DNA of 5,099 nt from Hydrogenophaga sp. (GCA_011390855.1 JAABRN010000091.1:1-5099); one strand, 5' to 3'. Shown: positions 1 to 5,099, counted from the first letter of the stretch. Made by a program: numbers and translations. Notes: generated from the sequence alone by a model not told the origin.

Positions 1-180
1 CGAAGCAGCCTGCCCGGAGCTGACCAGCGCCTCGCCCAGGGCGCGCCCGGTGAGGTCCCAACCACCGCCCGGATTGGCCGGTATGAGCAGCTTGATGACG
101 GAATGTGTTGCCGCACTCACGGGCAAGCCGTGGAGCAGTCCGCCCAGGACCAAGGTTTTCAAGAAGGCATCGCGGCGCAT
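1..180 (-). CDS. TctC/Bug-family tripartite tricarboxylate transporter substrate-binding protein (5' part only)
   Basis: This is the N-terminal 60 codons of a gene that runs off the left edge. It was read by reverse-complementing 180 to 1, which is open throughout. Residues 1-25 form a secretion signal: a basic start (MRRD), a hydrophobic stretch (FLKTLVLGGLLHGLPV) and a small-residue region (SAAT). Residues 29-45 read IKLLIPANPGGGWDLTG, the opening strand and glycine-rich loop typical of the TctC/Bug (PF03401) periplasmic receptors, which bind citrate-like or other carboxylates for TctAB-type membrane permeases. The start is fixed within a few codons: an in-frame TAA (193-191 on the minus strand) lies just upstream of the ATG and no other start codon lies between. 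No clear Shine-Dalgarno is visible. The gene is divergent from the oxidoreductase at 518. The ligand cannot be told; Bug proteins are often numerous orphans in Comamonadaceae, so a TctAB partner need not be adjacent. Confidence 0.85.
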   Translation of the reverse strand, partial: MRRDAFLKTLVLGGLLHGLPVSAATHSVIKLLIPANPGGGWDLTGRALGEALVSSGQAAS

Positions 181-254
181 GATCGCGCGACATTAACACG
201 GCGGGTTGCGCATGGAGATGGATTGCGGCGGGTCACAGGACACAACCCCCTTTT

Positions 255-414
255 GGAACTTGTCCGTGAATAGCCGAGCGGAGGACGGCGAGGCGATTCG
301 GGAGCCGTGCAAGGCGCAAACCAGCGATACCTGCCTGTATCGCGAGGATTTGCAACGCCGCAATTCGCCCAAAGCGGCCGCCATGCCGACCTCGATGATT
401 TACGGACAAGTTCC
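255..414. repeat. 160-bp foldback element with 17-bp terminal inverted repeats (MITE-like)
   Basis: The left end 255-271 (GGAACTTGTCCGTGAAT) and the right end 398-414 (ATTTACGGACAAGTTCC) are inverted copies matching at 16 of 17 bases. At the middle, GCGATAC (324-330) and GTATCGC (337-343) form a perfect 7-bp dyad with a 6-base loop, and its axis (about 333.5) is within one base of that of the outer arms (334.5). Further arms pair on the same axis: GGCG 313-316 with CGCC 356-359, CAAA 317-320 with TTTG 349-352, and GGCGA 292-296 with TCGCC 365-369. The whole segment can therefore fold into one long imperfect hairpin. A non-autonomous transposable element (MITE) or its remnant is the simplest reading. 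No flanking target duplication is visible (left flank ends TTTT, right flank begins TAGC), and the parent transposon is not identified. Confidence 0.6.
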
Positions 415-448
415 TAGCGCCAATGGGACGCGGCCGCCACCTCAATGA
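374..448 (+). repeat. Degenerate direct repeat around GCGGCCGCCA
   Basis: GCGGCCGCCA followed by CCTCGATGA occurs at 374-383 and 390-398. The same blocks recur as GCGGCCGCCA (430-439) plus CCTCAATGA (440-448) with six bases deleted between them. The first unit lies inside the right arm of the foldback element and the second just outside it. It could be a small local duplication or a pair of protein-binding sites; nothing further can be said. Confidence 0.4.
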
Positions 449-517
449 CACCAGACACGGCGGCCACCCGCTGCACGAGCAGCGTGAAATGAGGGGCATT
501 TTCTGAGAACATGGGGC

Positions 518-1744
518 ATGCACAAATACCGTCAGCGGCCTTTTGATCTCATCGTTTTTGGTGCCACTGGCTTCACCGGTCGGCTTGTGGTCGAGTACCT
601 GCACAACAGCTATGGCGTGGGTGGCCCGGTGAAGTGGGCGATCGCGGGTCGAAGCGCGCGCAAGCTGGCCGCCTTGCGCGATGAACTCGGTATTGCAGCC
701 GATCTGCCCCTTCGCGTGGTGGATGCCACCGACGCCGATGCGCTGGACGATCTGGTGACACAGACCCGGGTGGTGATCACCACAGTGGGACCTTACCAGC
801 TGCATGGCCAGACGCTGATCAATGCCTGTGCGCTGGGTGGAACCGACTATGTGGATCTGTGCGGCGAACCGGGCTGGATGGCGAAGATGATCCCCCTGTT
901 GCAGGGACCGGCCCAGAACAGCGGGGCGCGGATCGTGTTTTCCTGTGGCTTCGATTCGATCCCCTTCGATCTGGGCGTGCTCTTTCTCCAGCACCATGCC
1001 CTGAAGGCCTTTGGCAAGCCCCTGACCCGCGTACACGGGCGTGTGAAAGTGATGAAGGGCGGCTTCTCTGGCGGCACGGCCGCGAGTTTGCTCGCCACGC
1101 TGGAACAGGTGCGCAAGGACCCGATGCTGGCACAGGCGCTGGTGGATCCGTTTGCGCTCACGCCCGGCTTCCGCGGTGCGCCCCAGCCTGATGACGAGAA
1201 GGCCGCCTGGGACAGCCTCGCCGAATCGTGGACCGCGCCTTTCGTGATGGCGCCCATCAACACCAAGAACGTGCACCGTACCCATGCCCTGCTTGGTCAC
1301 CCCTGGGGCAGCGGCTTTCTCTACAGCGAACGCATGCTCACAGGCAAGGGAAGCGAGGGCGAACATCGCGCCAGGAAGCTGGCCCGACAGCATCACTTCC
1401 AGAACGCCATGCTGGGCTTTGCGCCCACCCGCGCCCTGATCAAGCGCTTTGTGCTCCCCAAGCCAGGCGAAGGCCCGACGCTTGAACAGCGCGAACAGGG
1501 GCACTACGAGCTGCAGTTCGTGGGCAGAACCGACGATGACAAGGTGCTGAGTGCAACGGTGCAGGGTGATCGTGATCCCGGCTATGGATCCACCTGCAAG
1601 CTCATCAGCGAAACCGCGTTGTGTCTGGCCCAGCAGATCGGACACGATCAGACGCCGGGTGGTGTCTGGACACCAGGCGCTGCCATGGGCATGACATTGA
1701 TTGAACGGCTGCAGGCCCGCGCCGGACTGACGTTCATCATTTGA
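518..1744 (+). CDS. Saccharopine dehydrogenase-like NAD(P)-binding oxidoreductase
   Basis: Complete 408-residue protein of the saccharopine-dehydrogenase-like / trans-acting enoyl reductase family, a usual length for it. The N-terminal Rossmann fold shows GATGFTG at residues 15-21 (GxxGxxG dinucleotide loop), and AGRSARKL at 43-50 supplies an arginine placed to contact an NADP 2'-phosphate. VVITTVGPY (85-93), GTDYVDLCGE (108-117) and IVFSCGFDSIPFDLG (139-153) are family hallmarks, followed by KGGFSGGTAAS (180-190). The C-terminal part carries DRDPGYGST (351-359) and GGVWTPGAAMG (381-391). Family members have been linked to lipid or polyketide enoyl reduction and to poorly defined dehydrogenations; true saccharopine dehydrogenase activity is unlikely and the substrate is unknown. 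The ATG at 518 is favoured: an in-frame TGA lies at 485-487 and the nearby ATG at 511 is out of frame, but the ribosome site is weak. The stop is followed directly by an intergenic repeat. It appears monocistronic. Confidence 0.85.
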   Translation: MHKYRQRPFDLIVFGATGFTGRLVVEYLHNSYGVGGPVKWAIAGRSARKLAALRDELGIAADLPLRVVDATDADALDDLVTQTRVVITTVGPYQLHGQTLINACALGGTDYVDLCGEPGWMAKMIPLLQGPAQNSGARIVFSCGFDSIPFDLGVLFLQHHALKAFGKPLTRVHGRVKVMKGGFSGGTAASLLATLEQVRKDPMLAQALVDPFALTPGFRGAPQPDDEKAAWDSLAESWTAPFVMAPINTKNVHRTHALLGHPWGSGFLYSERMLTGKGSEGEHRARKLARQHHFQNAMLGFAPTRALIKRFVLPKPGEGPTLEQREQGHYELQFVGRTDDDKVLSATVQGDRDPGYGSTCKLISETALCLAQQIGHDQTPGGVWTPGAAMGMTLIERLQARAGLTFII

Positions 1745-1791
1745 CCCACCCCCGCGCCGCACCTTCGGCGCATCACCCCCTCAAGGGGGCG
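1745..1791. repeat. Intergenic palindromic repeat, copy 1 (short form)
   Basis: A 47-bp unit begins immediately after the stop codon of the oxidoreductase. It contains two hairpins: GCGCCG (1754-1759) with CGGCGC (1766-1771) around a 6-base loop, then CCCCC-TCAA-GGGGG at 1776-1789. It matches copy 2 at 46 of 47 bases (A at 1761 against G at 1814). The second hairpin has no following T-run, so it is not a classical intrinsic terminator. Confidence 0.85.
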
Positions 1792-1797
1792 GAATTG

Positions 1798-1898
1798 CCC
1801 ACCCCCGCGCCGCGCCTTCGGCGCATCACCCCCTCAAGGGGGCGATGCCAGTGGCTCGGCAAAGCCGGTTCCACGGTGTCTCTGGAACAAGGCATTTC
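1798..1898. repeat. Intergenic palindromic repeat, copy 2 (long form)
   Basis: The 47-bp block of copy 1 recurs at 1798-1844, 53 bp downstream in tandem. It is followed by a second block sharing CGGCAAAGCCGG (1857-1868) and a CGGTG...CTGGAA tail with the copy at 4888-4980. Hairpins: GCGCCG/CGGCGC around CGCCTT, CCCCC-TCAA-GGGGG at 1829-1842, and CGGC-AAA-GCCG. This longer form, about 100 bp, seems to be the full repeat, with copy 1 a truncated or partially duplicated head. Confidence 0.75.
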
Positions 1899-1985
1899 GC
1901 GCCAGAAGTAGTGGCACACCGCCACAGCGAGTCGCGCTAGCCGTCTGCCTGGCGGCACGGGCAGTCGCCACCGAACCAGGTTTGA

Positions 1986-2004
1986 GACACGCTTTTCACG
2001 TGTC
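1986..2004. promoter_or_regulatory. Inverted repeat GACACG-N7-CGTGTC, possible operator
   Basis: A perfect 6-bp dyad with a 7-base spacer ends about 10 bp upstream of the -24 element. Its position suits a transcription factor acting on the downstream promoter, or a small hairpin. It does not match the NtrC consensus. No factor can be named from the sequence. Confidence 0.3.
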
Positions 2005-2013
2005 GGATCAACT

Positions 2014-2029
2014 TGGCACCCATCTTGCA
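2014..2029 (+). promoter_or_regulatory. Sigma-54 (RpoN) -24/-12 promoter for the allophanate hydrolase operon
   Basis: TGGCAC (2014-2019) and TTGCA (2025-2029) are separated by five bases, giving the invariant GG (2015-2016) and GC (2027-2028) with exactly ten bases between them. This matches the known sigma-54 consensus (TGGCAC-N5-TTGCW). With the GC at -13/-12, transcription should begin near 2040, leaving a leader of about 23 nt before the ATG at 2063. Sigma-54 promoters need an enhancer-binding ATPase; NtrC under nitrogen limitation is the natural candidate for a gene releasing ammonia, although no clear NtrC site is visible upstream. The promoter also shows that longer reading frames beginning at 1982 cannot be the translated form from this transcript. 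Confidence 0.8.
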
Positions 2030-2033
2030 TGTG

Positions 2034-2049
2034 ATCTTGTATCCAAGAT
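2034..2049. promoter_or_regulatory. Palindrome ATCTTG-TATC-CAAGAT over the predicted transcription start
   Basis: A perfect 6-bp inverted repeat with a 4-base spacer is centred on the expected +1 of the sigma-54 promoter. The core CTTGTATCCAAG resembles operators of FadR-type GntR repressors (TTGTATACAA-like). Its left half ATCTTG also occurs directly repeated 12 bp upstream (2022-2027), inside the -12 element. A repressor bound here would block the promoter or early transcription. Alternatively it could form a small RNA hairpin at the 5' end of the transcript. Confidence 0.4.
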
Positions 2050-2062
2050 GGAATGCTTAGTT

Positions 2063-3799
2063 ATGGTGCAAGAAACAACCTCCCCTGACGCGCTTCTCAC
2101 GTGCACTCCGGCCAGCTGGGCACCCCAGGCCTGGATTCACAAGCCCGAGACTTCCCTGATTGGGGATGCACAGGGTCCGCTGGCGGGCCTGCGTTTCGCC
2201 GTCAAGGACAACATTGACGTCGCCGGCTGGCCCACCACGGCTGCATGCCCTTCGTTCGCCTACACACCCGCATCGCACGCCAAAGCGGTGCAAATGCTGA
2301 TCGATGCTGGTGCATCCCTGGTCGGCAAAACCAACCTGGACCAGTTCGCCTGCGGCCTGAGCGGAACACGTTCGCCTCATGGCGCTGTACCCAATGCCAT
2401 CAACGCCTTGTATGTATCCGGTGGCTCCAGCTCAGGCTCTGCTTATGCCGTGGCCACCGGGCAGGTCGACTTCGCACTGGGTACCGACACCGCCGGTTCG
2501 GGTCGGGTACCCGCCGGGCTGAACAACATCGTCGGGCTGAAGCCATCGCGCGGCCTCATCAGCGCGCGTGGCGTGGTGCCGGCCGCGCAGTCGGTGGATT
2601 GCGTGTCCATCTTCGCCACCACGGTGGCGCGCGCGGCACAGGTGCTGGCCGCTGCCATGGAACACGACCCGGCCGACCCCTACTCGCGCAGCCTGAGCCT
2701 GGCCAGCGAGCCATTCGGCCAGCGCTTCCGCTTTGGTGTGCCCGACACACTCAGGTTCTTTGGCGATGCAGTGGCGAGCGATGCTTTTGCCCAGGCGGTG
2801 GCGCAGCTCGAAGCCATGGGTGGCGAGGCGGTGCCAATCAACTACACCCCTTTGGCCGAATGCGCCGACATGCTTTACGGCAGCGCGCTGGTGGCGGCAC
2901 GCTACGCCGCCGTGCGCGACTTCGTCGACACAAACGAAGATGCCCTGATTGAACCTGTGCGGAGCATCCTGGCGTCGGGCCGTGCCCACAGCGCCGCTGA
3001 CCTGGTGACAGCGCAGACCCGTCTGTCCGCATTGGCTCAGCAGGCCAAGGTGATGTGGCATGGCGTCGACCTGCTGGTGGTACCCACCGCTCCCACGCAC
3101 TACACCATCGAAGCCATGCAGGCCGACCCGGTGGCGCTCAACCGCAACCTGGGTGAGTACACCAACTTTGTCAACCTGCTCGACTACGCTGCCCTGTCGG
3201 TGCCCAGCAGTTTGCGCGCCGACGGCTTGCCTTTTGGCATCACGCTGATCGGACGCTGTGGCAGCGACTGGCAACTGGCCGAACTGGGCCAGCGCTTCCA
3301 CCACGCCACCAACCTGCCGCAAGGCGCCACGGGTGTGCCGCTGCCCCCCATGCAGACCATCCCTGGATTGAAGCCCGAACCCGTACCTTCCGTGCGGGTG
3401 GCGGTGGTGGGCGCACACCTGTCCGGCATGCCGCTCAACAGCCAGCTCACCGAGCGCGGCGCCACGCTGGTGGCCCGCACCCACACGGCCGCGCTGTACC
3501 GCTTGTACGCCCTGCCCAACACCACACCGCCCAAGCCCGGCCTGCTGCGGGTGGCGCCCGGCGAAGGCGAAGCCATCGAGGTCGAGGTGTGGGACATGCC
3601 CCTGGCGCACTACGGCAGCTTCGTCGCGCTGGTGCCTTCACCGCTTTCCATCGGCACGCTGCAACTGGCTGACGGCGGCAGCGTGCAGGGTTTCCTGTGT
3701 GAACCATTGGCGCTGCAGGGCGCCAATGACATCACACCGTTGGGTGGCTGGCGTGCCTACATCGCCTCCATCGCACCCCAGCAGCTGGCATTTCCCTGA
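2063..3799 (+). CDS. atzF: Allophanate hydrolase (EC 3.5.1.54)
   Basis: Cytoplasmic amidase-signature enzyme that hydrolyses allophanate to two ammonia and CO2, the last step of urea-carboxylase, biuret and cyanurate catabolism. With the ATG at 2063 it has 578 residues. The Ser-cisSer-Lys triad is intact: Lys48 (FAVKDNID), Ser122 (SGGSSSGSA) and Ser146 (GTDTAGSGRVPAG). The 74 and 24 residue spacings equal those I recall for Pseudomonas AtzF (K91, S165, S189). The amidase core spans about 25-425 and includes NFVNLLDYAALSVP (368-381) and DGLPFGITLIG (387-397). From VRVAVVGAHLSG (444-455) to the end comes the C-terminal domain that separates allophanate hydrolases from generic amidases. The start at 2063 is preferred because the TTG at 1982 lies upstream of the sigma-54 promoter, and the ATG at 2048 would leave only about an 8-nt leader; the Shine-Dalgarno is weak (GGA at 2050-2052). 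The N-terminus is about 43 residues shorter than in AtzF. It probably heads an operon with the binding protein 54 bp downstream. Confidence 0.9.
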   Translation: MVQETTSPDALLTCTPASWAPQAWIHKPETSLIGDAQGPLAGLRFAVKDNIDVAGWPTTAACPSFAYTPASHAKAVQMLIDAGASLVGKTNLDQFACGLSGTRSPHGAVPNAINALYVSGGSSSGSAYAVATGQVDFALGTDTAGSGRVPAGLNNIVGLKPSRGLISARGVVPAAQSVDCVSIFATTVARAAQVLAAAMEHDPADPYSRSLSLASEPFGQRFRFGVPDTLRFFGDAVASDAFAQAVAQLEAMGGEAVPINYTPLAECADMLYGSALVAARYAAVRDFVDTNEDALIEPVRSILASGRAHSAADLVTAQTRLSALAQQAKVMWHGVDLLVVPTAPTHYTIEAMQADPVALNRNLGEYTNFVNLLDYAALSVPSSLRADGLPFGITLIGRCGSDWQLAELGQRFHHATNLPQGATGVPLPPMQTIPGLKPEPVPSVRVAVVGAHLSGMPLNSQLTERGATLVARTHTAALYRLYALPNTTPPKPGLLRVAPGEGEAIEVEVWDMPLAHYGSFVALVPSPLSIGTLQLADGGSVQGFLCEPLALQGANDITPLGGWRAYIASIAPQQLAFP

Positions 3800-3842
3800 A
3801 ACGATGCCCGCCTTCTTTTCCTCCCCCTACTTTCAACCTTGC

Positions 3843-3847
3843 AGGAG
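3843..3847 (+). promoter_or_regulatory. Shine-Dalgarno AGGAG deciding the start of the binding-protein gene
   Basis: AGGAG lies six bases before the ATG at 3854. This supports that start rather than the in-frame TTG at 3839, which would sit upstream of the ribosome site and add five residues (MQEIP) before the natural signal peptide. Confidence 0.85.
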
Positions 3848-3853
3848 ATCCCC

Positions 3854-4879
3854 ATGAAGCCAACCATCCACACCCCGACCGCCACCTCATCCGGTTTCCC
3901 CCGCCGGCGCAACGTGCTGCAGATGGGCGCTGCCAGCGCGGCTCTGGGCCTGCTGGGCGCGCCTTCTGTGCTGCGTGCCCAGACAGGTCCGAAGATCCGT
4001 GTGGGCTACTGGCCCATCGCTGCCGGCCTGCCGTTCTACTCTGCGGTTGAGCTCGGCTACTTCAAGGAAGCCGGCCTGAACGTGGAGGTCCTCAGATTTG
4101 CGGGTGCCCAGCAGATCATGGAAGGCATGCTGTCCGACCGCTGCGACGGCAGCGCCAATGGCACCGGTTCGGCCAACATCGCCATCGGCGAGCTTGCCCA
4201 GCCAGGCACTTTCAAGATCTTCTGTTCCAACCCCAGCAACGTGGACAACGTGCTCGACGAGATCATCGTGCCCGTGGCCAGCCCGGCCAAAACCATCGCC
4301 GACCTCAAGGGAAAACGCATTGCCTCGGGCCCCGGTATCCAGAACGTGACGCTCGCCAAAACGGTGCTGGAGCGGGGCGGCGCCACCGGTGCCACCGTGG
4401 TGGAGCTGCCCATTGGCCAGCATGTGGCAGCCATCGCGGCTGGCCAGATCGACGGCGCCTACACGCTGGAACCCACCGGCACCATCGGACGGCTCAATGG
4501 CACCAGCCGCGTGCTCGAAGCCGGGGTGATCGCGCACTACGTGCTGGGCGACCCCAAGGCGCCATGGTTTGGTGGCTCGGCCTCACTCACCAGCAGCTTC
4601 ATCAAGAAGCACCCGGAAGAAGCCAGGAAGTTCATCGCTGCCTACGGCAAGGGTGTGGCCTACGTGCGCAGCAAAGCCACGGAGGCACGCCAGTTCCTCA
4701 AGACCTACACACCCATTGAGGGGGCGCTCACCAGCGAAGTGCCGCTGGCCGCCTACACCATGTACAACGAATTCACCCCTGCGGACGTGGCGCACTTCCA
4801 GAAGTTCTTCGACCTGTTCTCGGACAAAGGCATCTTCAACAAGCGCCTGATGGTGGACACCATGCTCTACAAAGGCTGA
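3854..4879 (+). CDS. Tat-exported ABC transporter substrate-binding protein (NitT/TauT/SsuA-like)
   Basis: A 341-residue periplasmic solute receptor. Residues 1-43 form a long signal peptide with a twin-arginine motif (RRRNVLQ, 17-23), a hydrophobic core (MGAASAALGLLGAPSVL) and a likely cleavage after RA (41-42), suggesting export folded by Tat. The mature part opens with KIRVGYWPIAAGLPFYSAVELGYFKEAGL-type residues (47-75), a signature of the NMT1/THI5/SsuA-like receptors that feed sulfonate, nitrate, pyrimidine-precursor or amide ABC importers. SPAKTIADLKGKRIA (143-157) and the region GQIDGAYTLEPTG (197-209) are the expected second-domain motifs. There are no transmembrane segments after the signal. 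The gene starts 54 bp after the allophanate hydrolase with no visible terminator between, so cotranscription from the sigma-54 promoter is likely. Context suggests a nitrogenous ligand (urea, biuret or another amide); the ligand cannot be read from sequence. Confidence 0.85.
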   Translation: MKPTIHTPTATSSGFPRRRNVLQMGAASAALGLLGAPSVLRAQTGPKIRVGYWPIAAGLPFYSAVELGYFKEAGLNVEVLRFAGAQQIMEGMLSDRCDGSANGTGSANIAIGELAQPGTFKIFCSNPSNVDNVLDEIIVPVASPAKTIADLKGKRIASGPGIQNVTLAKTVLERGGATGATVVELPIGQHVAAIAAGQIDGAYTLEPTGTIGRLNGTSRVLEAGVIAHYVLGDPKAPWFGGSASLTSSFIKKHPEEARKFIAAYGKGVAYVRSKATEARQFLKTYTPIEGALTSEVPLAAYTMYNEFTPADVAHFQKFFDLFSDKGIFNKRLMVDTMLYKG

Positions 4880-4887
4880 GCATGAAA

Positions 4888-4980
4888 CACCCCCGCGCCG
4901 CTTCGCGTCACCCCCTCAAGGGGGCGGCACTGGCCGTCCGGCAAAGCCGGCCCGGCGGTGCCCCTGGAATGGACCTTTTC
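4888..4980. repeat. Intergenic palindromic repeat, copy 3 (long form)
   Basis: The unit begins eight bases after the binding-protein stop codon. It shares the CACCCCCGCGCCG head, the CCCCC-TCAA-GGGGG hairpin (4911-4924), the CGGCAAAGCCGG dyad (4939-4950) and the CGGTG...CTGGAA tail with copy 2. Its first hairpin is shorter (GCTTCGCGTC replaces the longer C-rich/TTCGGCGC segment). It sits inside what should be a continuous transporter operon. Confidence 0.75.
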
Positions 4981-5030
4981 ATGCGATATGGGTGGCGCTC
5001 CGGCAACACGGAACAACCAAGCTCAAACAC

Positions 5031-5099
5031 ATGACCACACCGAATACCACTCAAGATGCACCCACCGCCTGGGCGCCGCCGGCCTCCAGCGATGCGTCT
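5031..5099 (+). CDS. N-terminus of an unidentified gene, probably the next ABC transporter component
   Basis: The frame is open from the ATG at 5031 to the right edge (23 codons, beginning MTTPNTTQDAPTAW and rich in Thr, Pro and Ala). This N-terminal tail has no recognisable domain. By position after a substrate-binding protein on the same strand, a permease or ATP-binding subunit of the same importer is the likely identity. No strong ribosome site precedes it, and an in-frame GTG at 4992 is an alternative start. The start coincides with an ATGA overlap with a short unrelated frame (4969-5034). Confidence 0.5.
   Translation, partial: MTTPNTTQDAPTAWAPPASSDAS

Larger units (their letters stand above)
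181..517. other. Divergent intergenic region with no convincing gene
   Basis: This 337-bp stretch separates the divergent starts at 180 (minus) and 518 (plus). It holds the foldback element at 255-414, a degenerate direct repeat (374-398 and 430-448) and a short hairpin (469-484). Reading frames crossing it (for example 206-448 plus) have no recognisable protein and follow the inverted repeat, so I treat it as non-coding. Promoters for both flanking genes should lie here, but I could not find a persuasive sigma-70 -35/-10 pair or a sigma-54 motif on either strand. Confidence 0.6.
1745..2062. other. Intergenic region upstream of allophanate hydrolase
   Basis: This 318-bp gap has no gene. It holds two repeat copies (1745-1898), a small dyad GTGGC-ACACC-GCCAC (1911-1925), a dyad GACACG-N7-CGTGTC (1986-2004), the sigma-54 promoter (2014-2029) and a palindrome over the predicted transcription start (2034-2049). 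The 1911-1925 dyad lies about 120 bp upstream of the predicted start, a distance typical for enhancer-binding activators of sigma-54, but it does not match the NtrC consensus (GCAC-type half sites). Confidence 0.6.

Noticed and set aside
206..448. 80-residue open frame on the plus strand in the divergent gap, and a 63-residue frame opposite it
   Set aside because: No recognisable domain or ribosome site; the frames run through the foldback element whose inverted symmetry explains their openness.
469..484. Hairpin CGCTGC-ACGA-GCAGCG, resembling one arm of a guanidine-II (mini-ykkC) riboswitch
   Set aside because: That riboswitch needs two such ACGR-loop hairpins. Only one is found, and the downstream oxidoreductase is not a known guanidine gene. 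Most likely chance.
233..1762. Very long (509-codon) minus-strand open frame
   Set aside because: Antisense shadow of the well-supported oxidoreductase in GC-rich DNA; the translation is rich in His, Arg and Gly and has no family motif.
1776..1842. C5-TCAA-G5 hairpins as Rho-independent terminators
   Set aside because: No T-run follows either hairpin on either strand, and the same structure recurs as part of a repeat, so they are recorded as repeats.
1911..1925. Dyad GTGGC-ACACC-GCCAC as an NtrC enhancer site
   Set aside because: Its distance from the promoter is suitable, but the half sites do not match the NtrC consensus, so it is mentioned only as part of the intergenic region.
2432..3610. 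Long minus-strand open frame opposite allophanate hydrolase
   Set aside because: Antisense shadow of a gene with an intact catalytic triad; no protein-like composition.
3839..3853. TTG start five codons upstream for the substrate-binding protein
   Set aside because: AGGAG lies between this TTG and the ATG at 3854 at ideal spacing for the ATG, and the signal peptide begins naturally at 3854.
4969..5034. 21-codon open frame ending in an ATGA overlap with the start at 5031
   Set aside because: Begins inside the tail of the intergenic repeat, has no ribosome site and no conserved features; it may be fortuitous.
1..5099. tRNA, rRNA, CRISPR array, prophage or defence genes
   Set aside because: No cloverleaf, no regularly spaced identical repeats and no phage or defence protein motifs were seen in any frame.

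Overview
The window looks like chromosomal DNA of a GC-rich betaproteobacterium, most likely a member of the Comamonadaceae (Hydrogenophaga/Acidovorax/Variovorax-like). Three things point that way: strongly G/C-biased third codon positions, a TctC/Bug-family periplasmic binding protein, and a C5-TCAA-G5 intergenic repeat family that I associate from memory with this family. The placement is an inference from sequence style; no search was run.

Layout. (1) Positions 1-180, minus strand: the first 60 codons of a TctC-type substrate-binding protein that continues off the left edge. (2) Positions 181-517: a divergent intergenic region holding a 160-bp foldback element (255-414) with 17-bp near-perfect terminal inverted repeats and a central palindrome on the same axis, which resembles a MITE. 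(3) Positions 518-1744, plus: a complete saccharopine-dehydrogenase-like NAD(P)-dependent oxidoreductase. (4) Positions 1745-2062: a 318-bp non-coding stretch with two tandem copies of an intergenic repeat, several dyads and a consensus-perfect sigma-54 (-24/-12) promoter at 2014-2029. (5) Positions 2063-3799, plus: allophanate hydrolase (AtzF) with an intact Lys-cisSer-Ser triad and the C-terminal domain. (6) Positions 3854-4879, plus: a Tat-exported NitT/TauT/SsuA-like ABC substrate-binding protein. (7) Positions 4888-4980: a third copy of the intergenic repeat. (8) Positions 5031-5099, plus: the first 23 codons of another gene, probably the next transporter component.

How the genes may work together. 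The right half reads as a nitrogen-scavenging operon. A sigma-54 promoter, the usual output of NtrC-type nitrogen limitation, drives allophanate hydrolase, which releases ammonia and CO2 from allophanate. It also drives a periplasmic binding protein for import of a small, probably nitrogenous solute. No enzyme that makes allophanate (urea carboxylase, biuret hydrolase) is in the window, so the actual substrate (urea, biuret, cyanuric acid, guanidine-like or another amide) is open. The left half (TctC-like protein, foldback element, oxidoreductase) shows no clear functional link to the right half.
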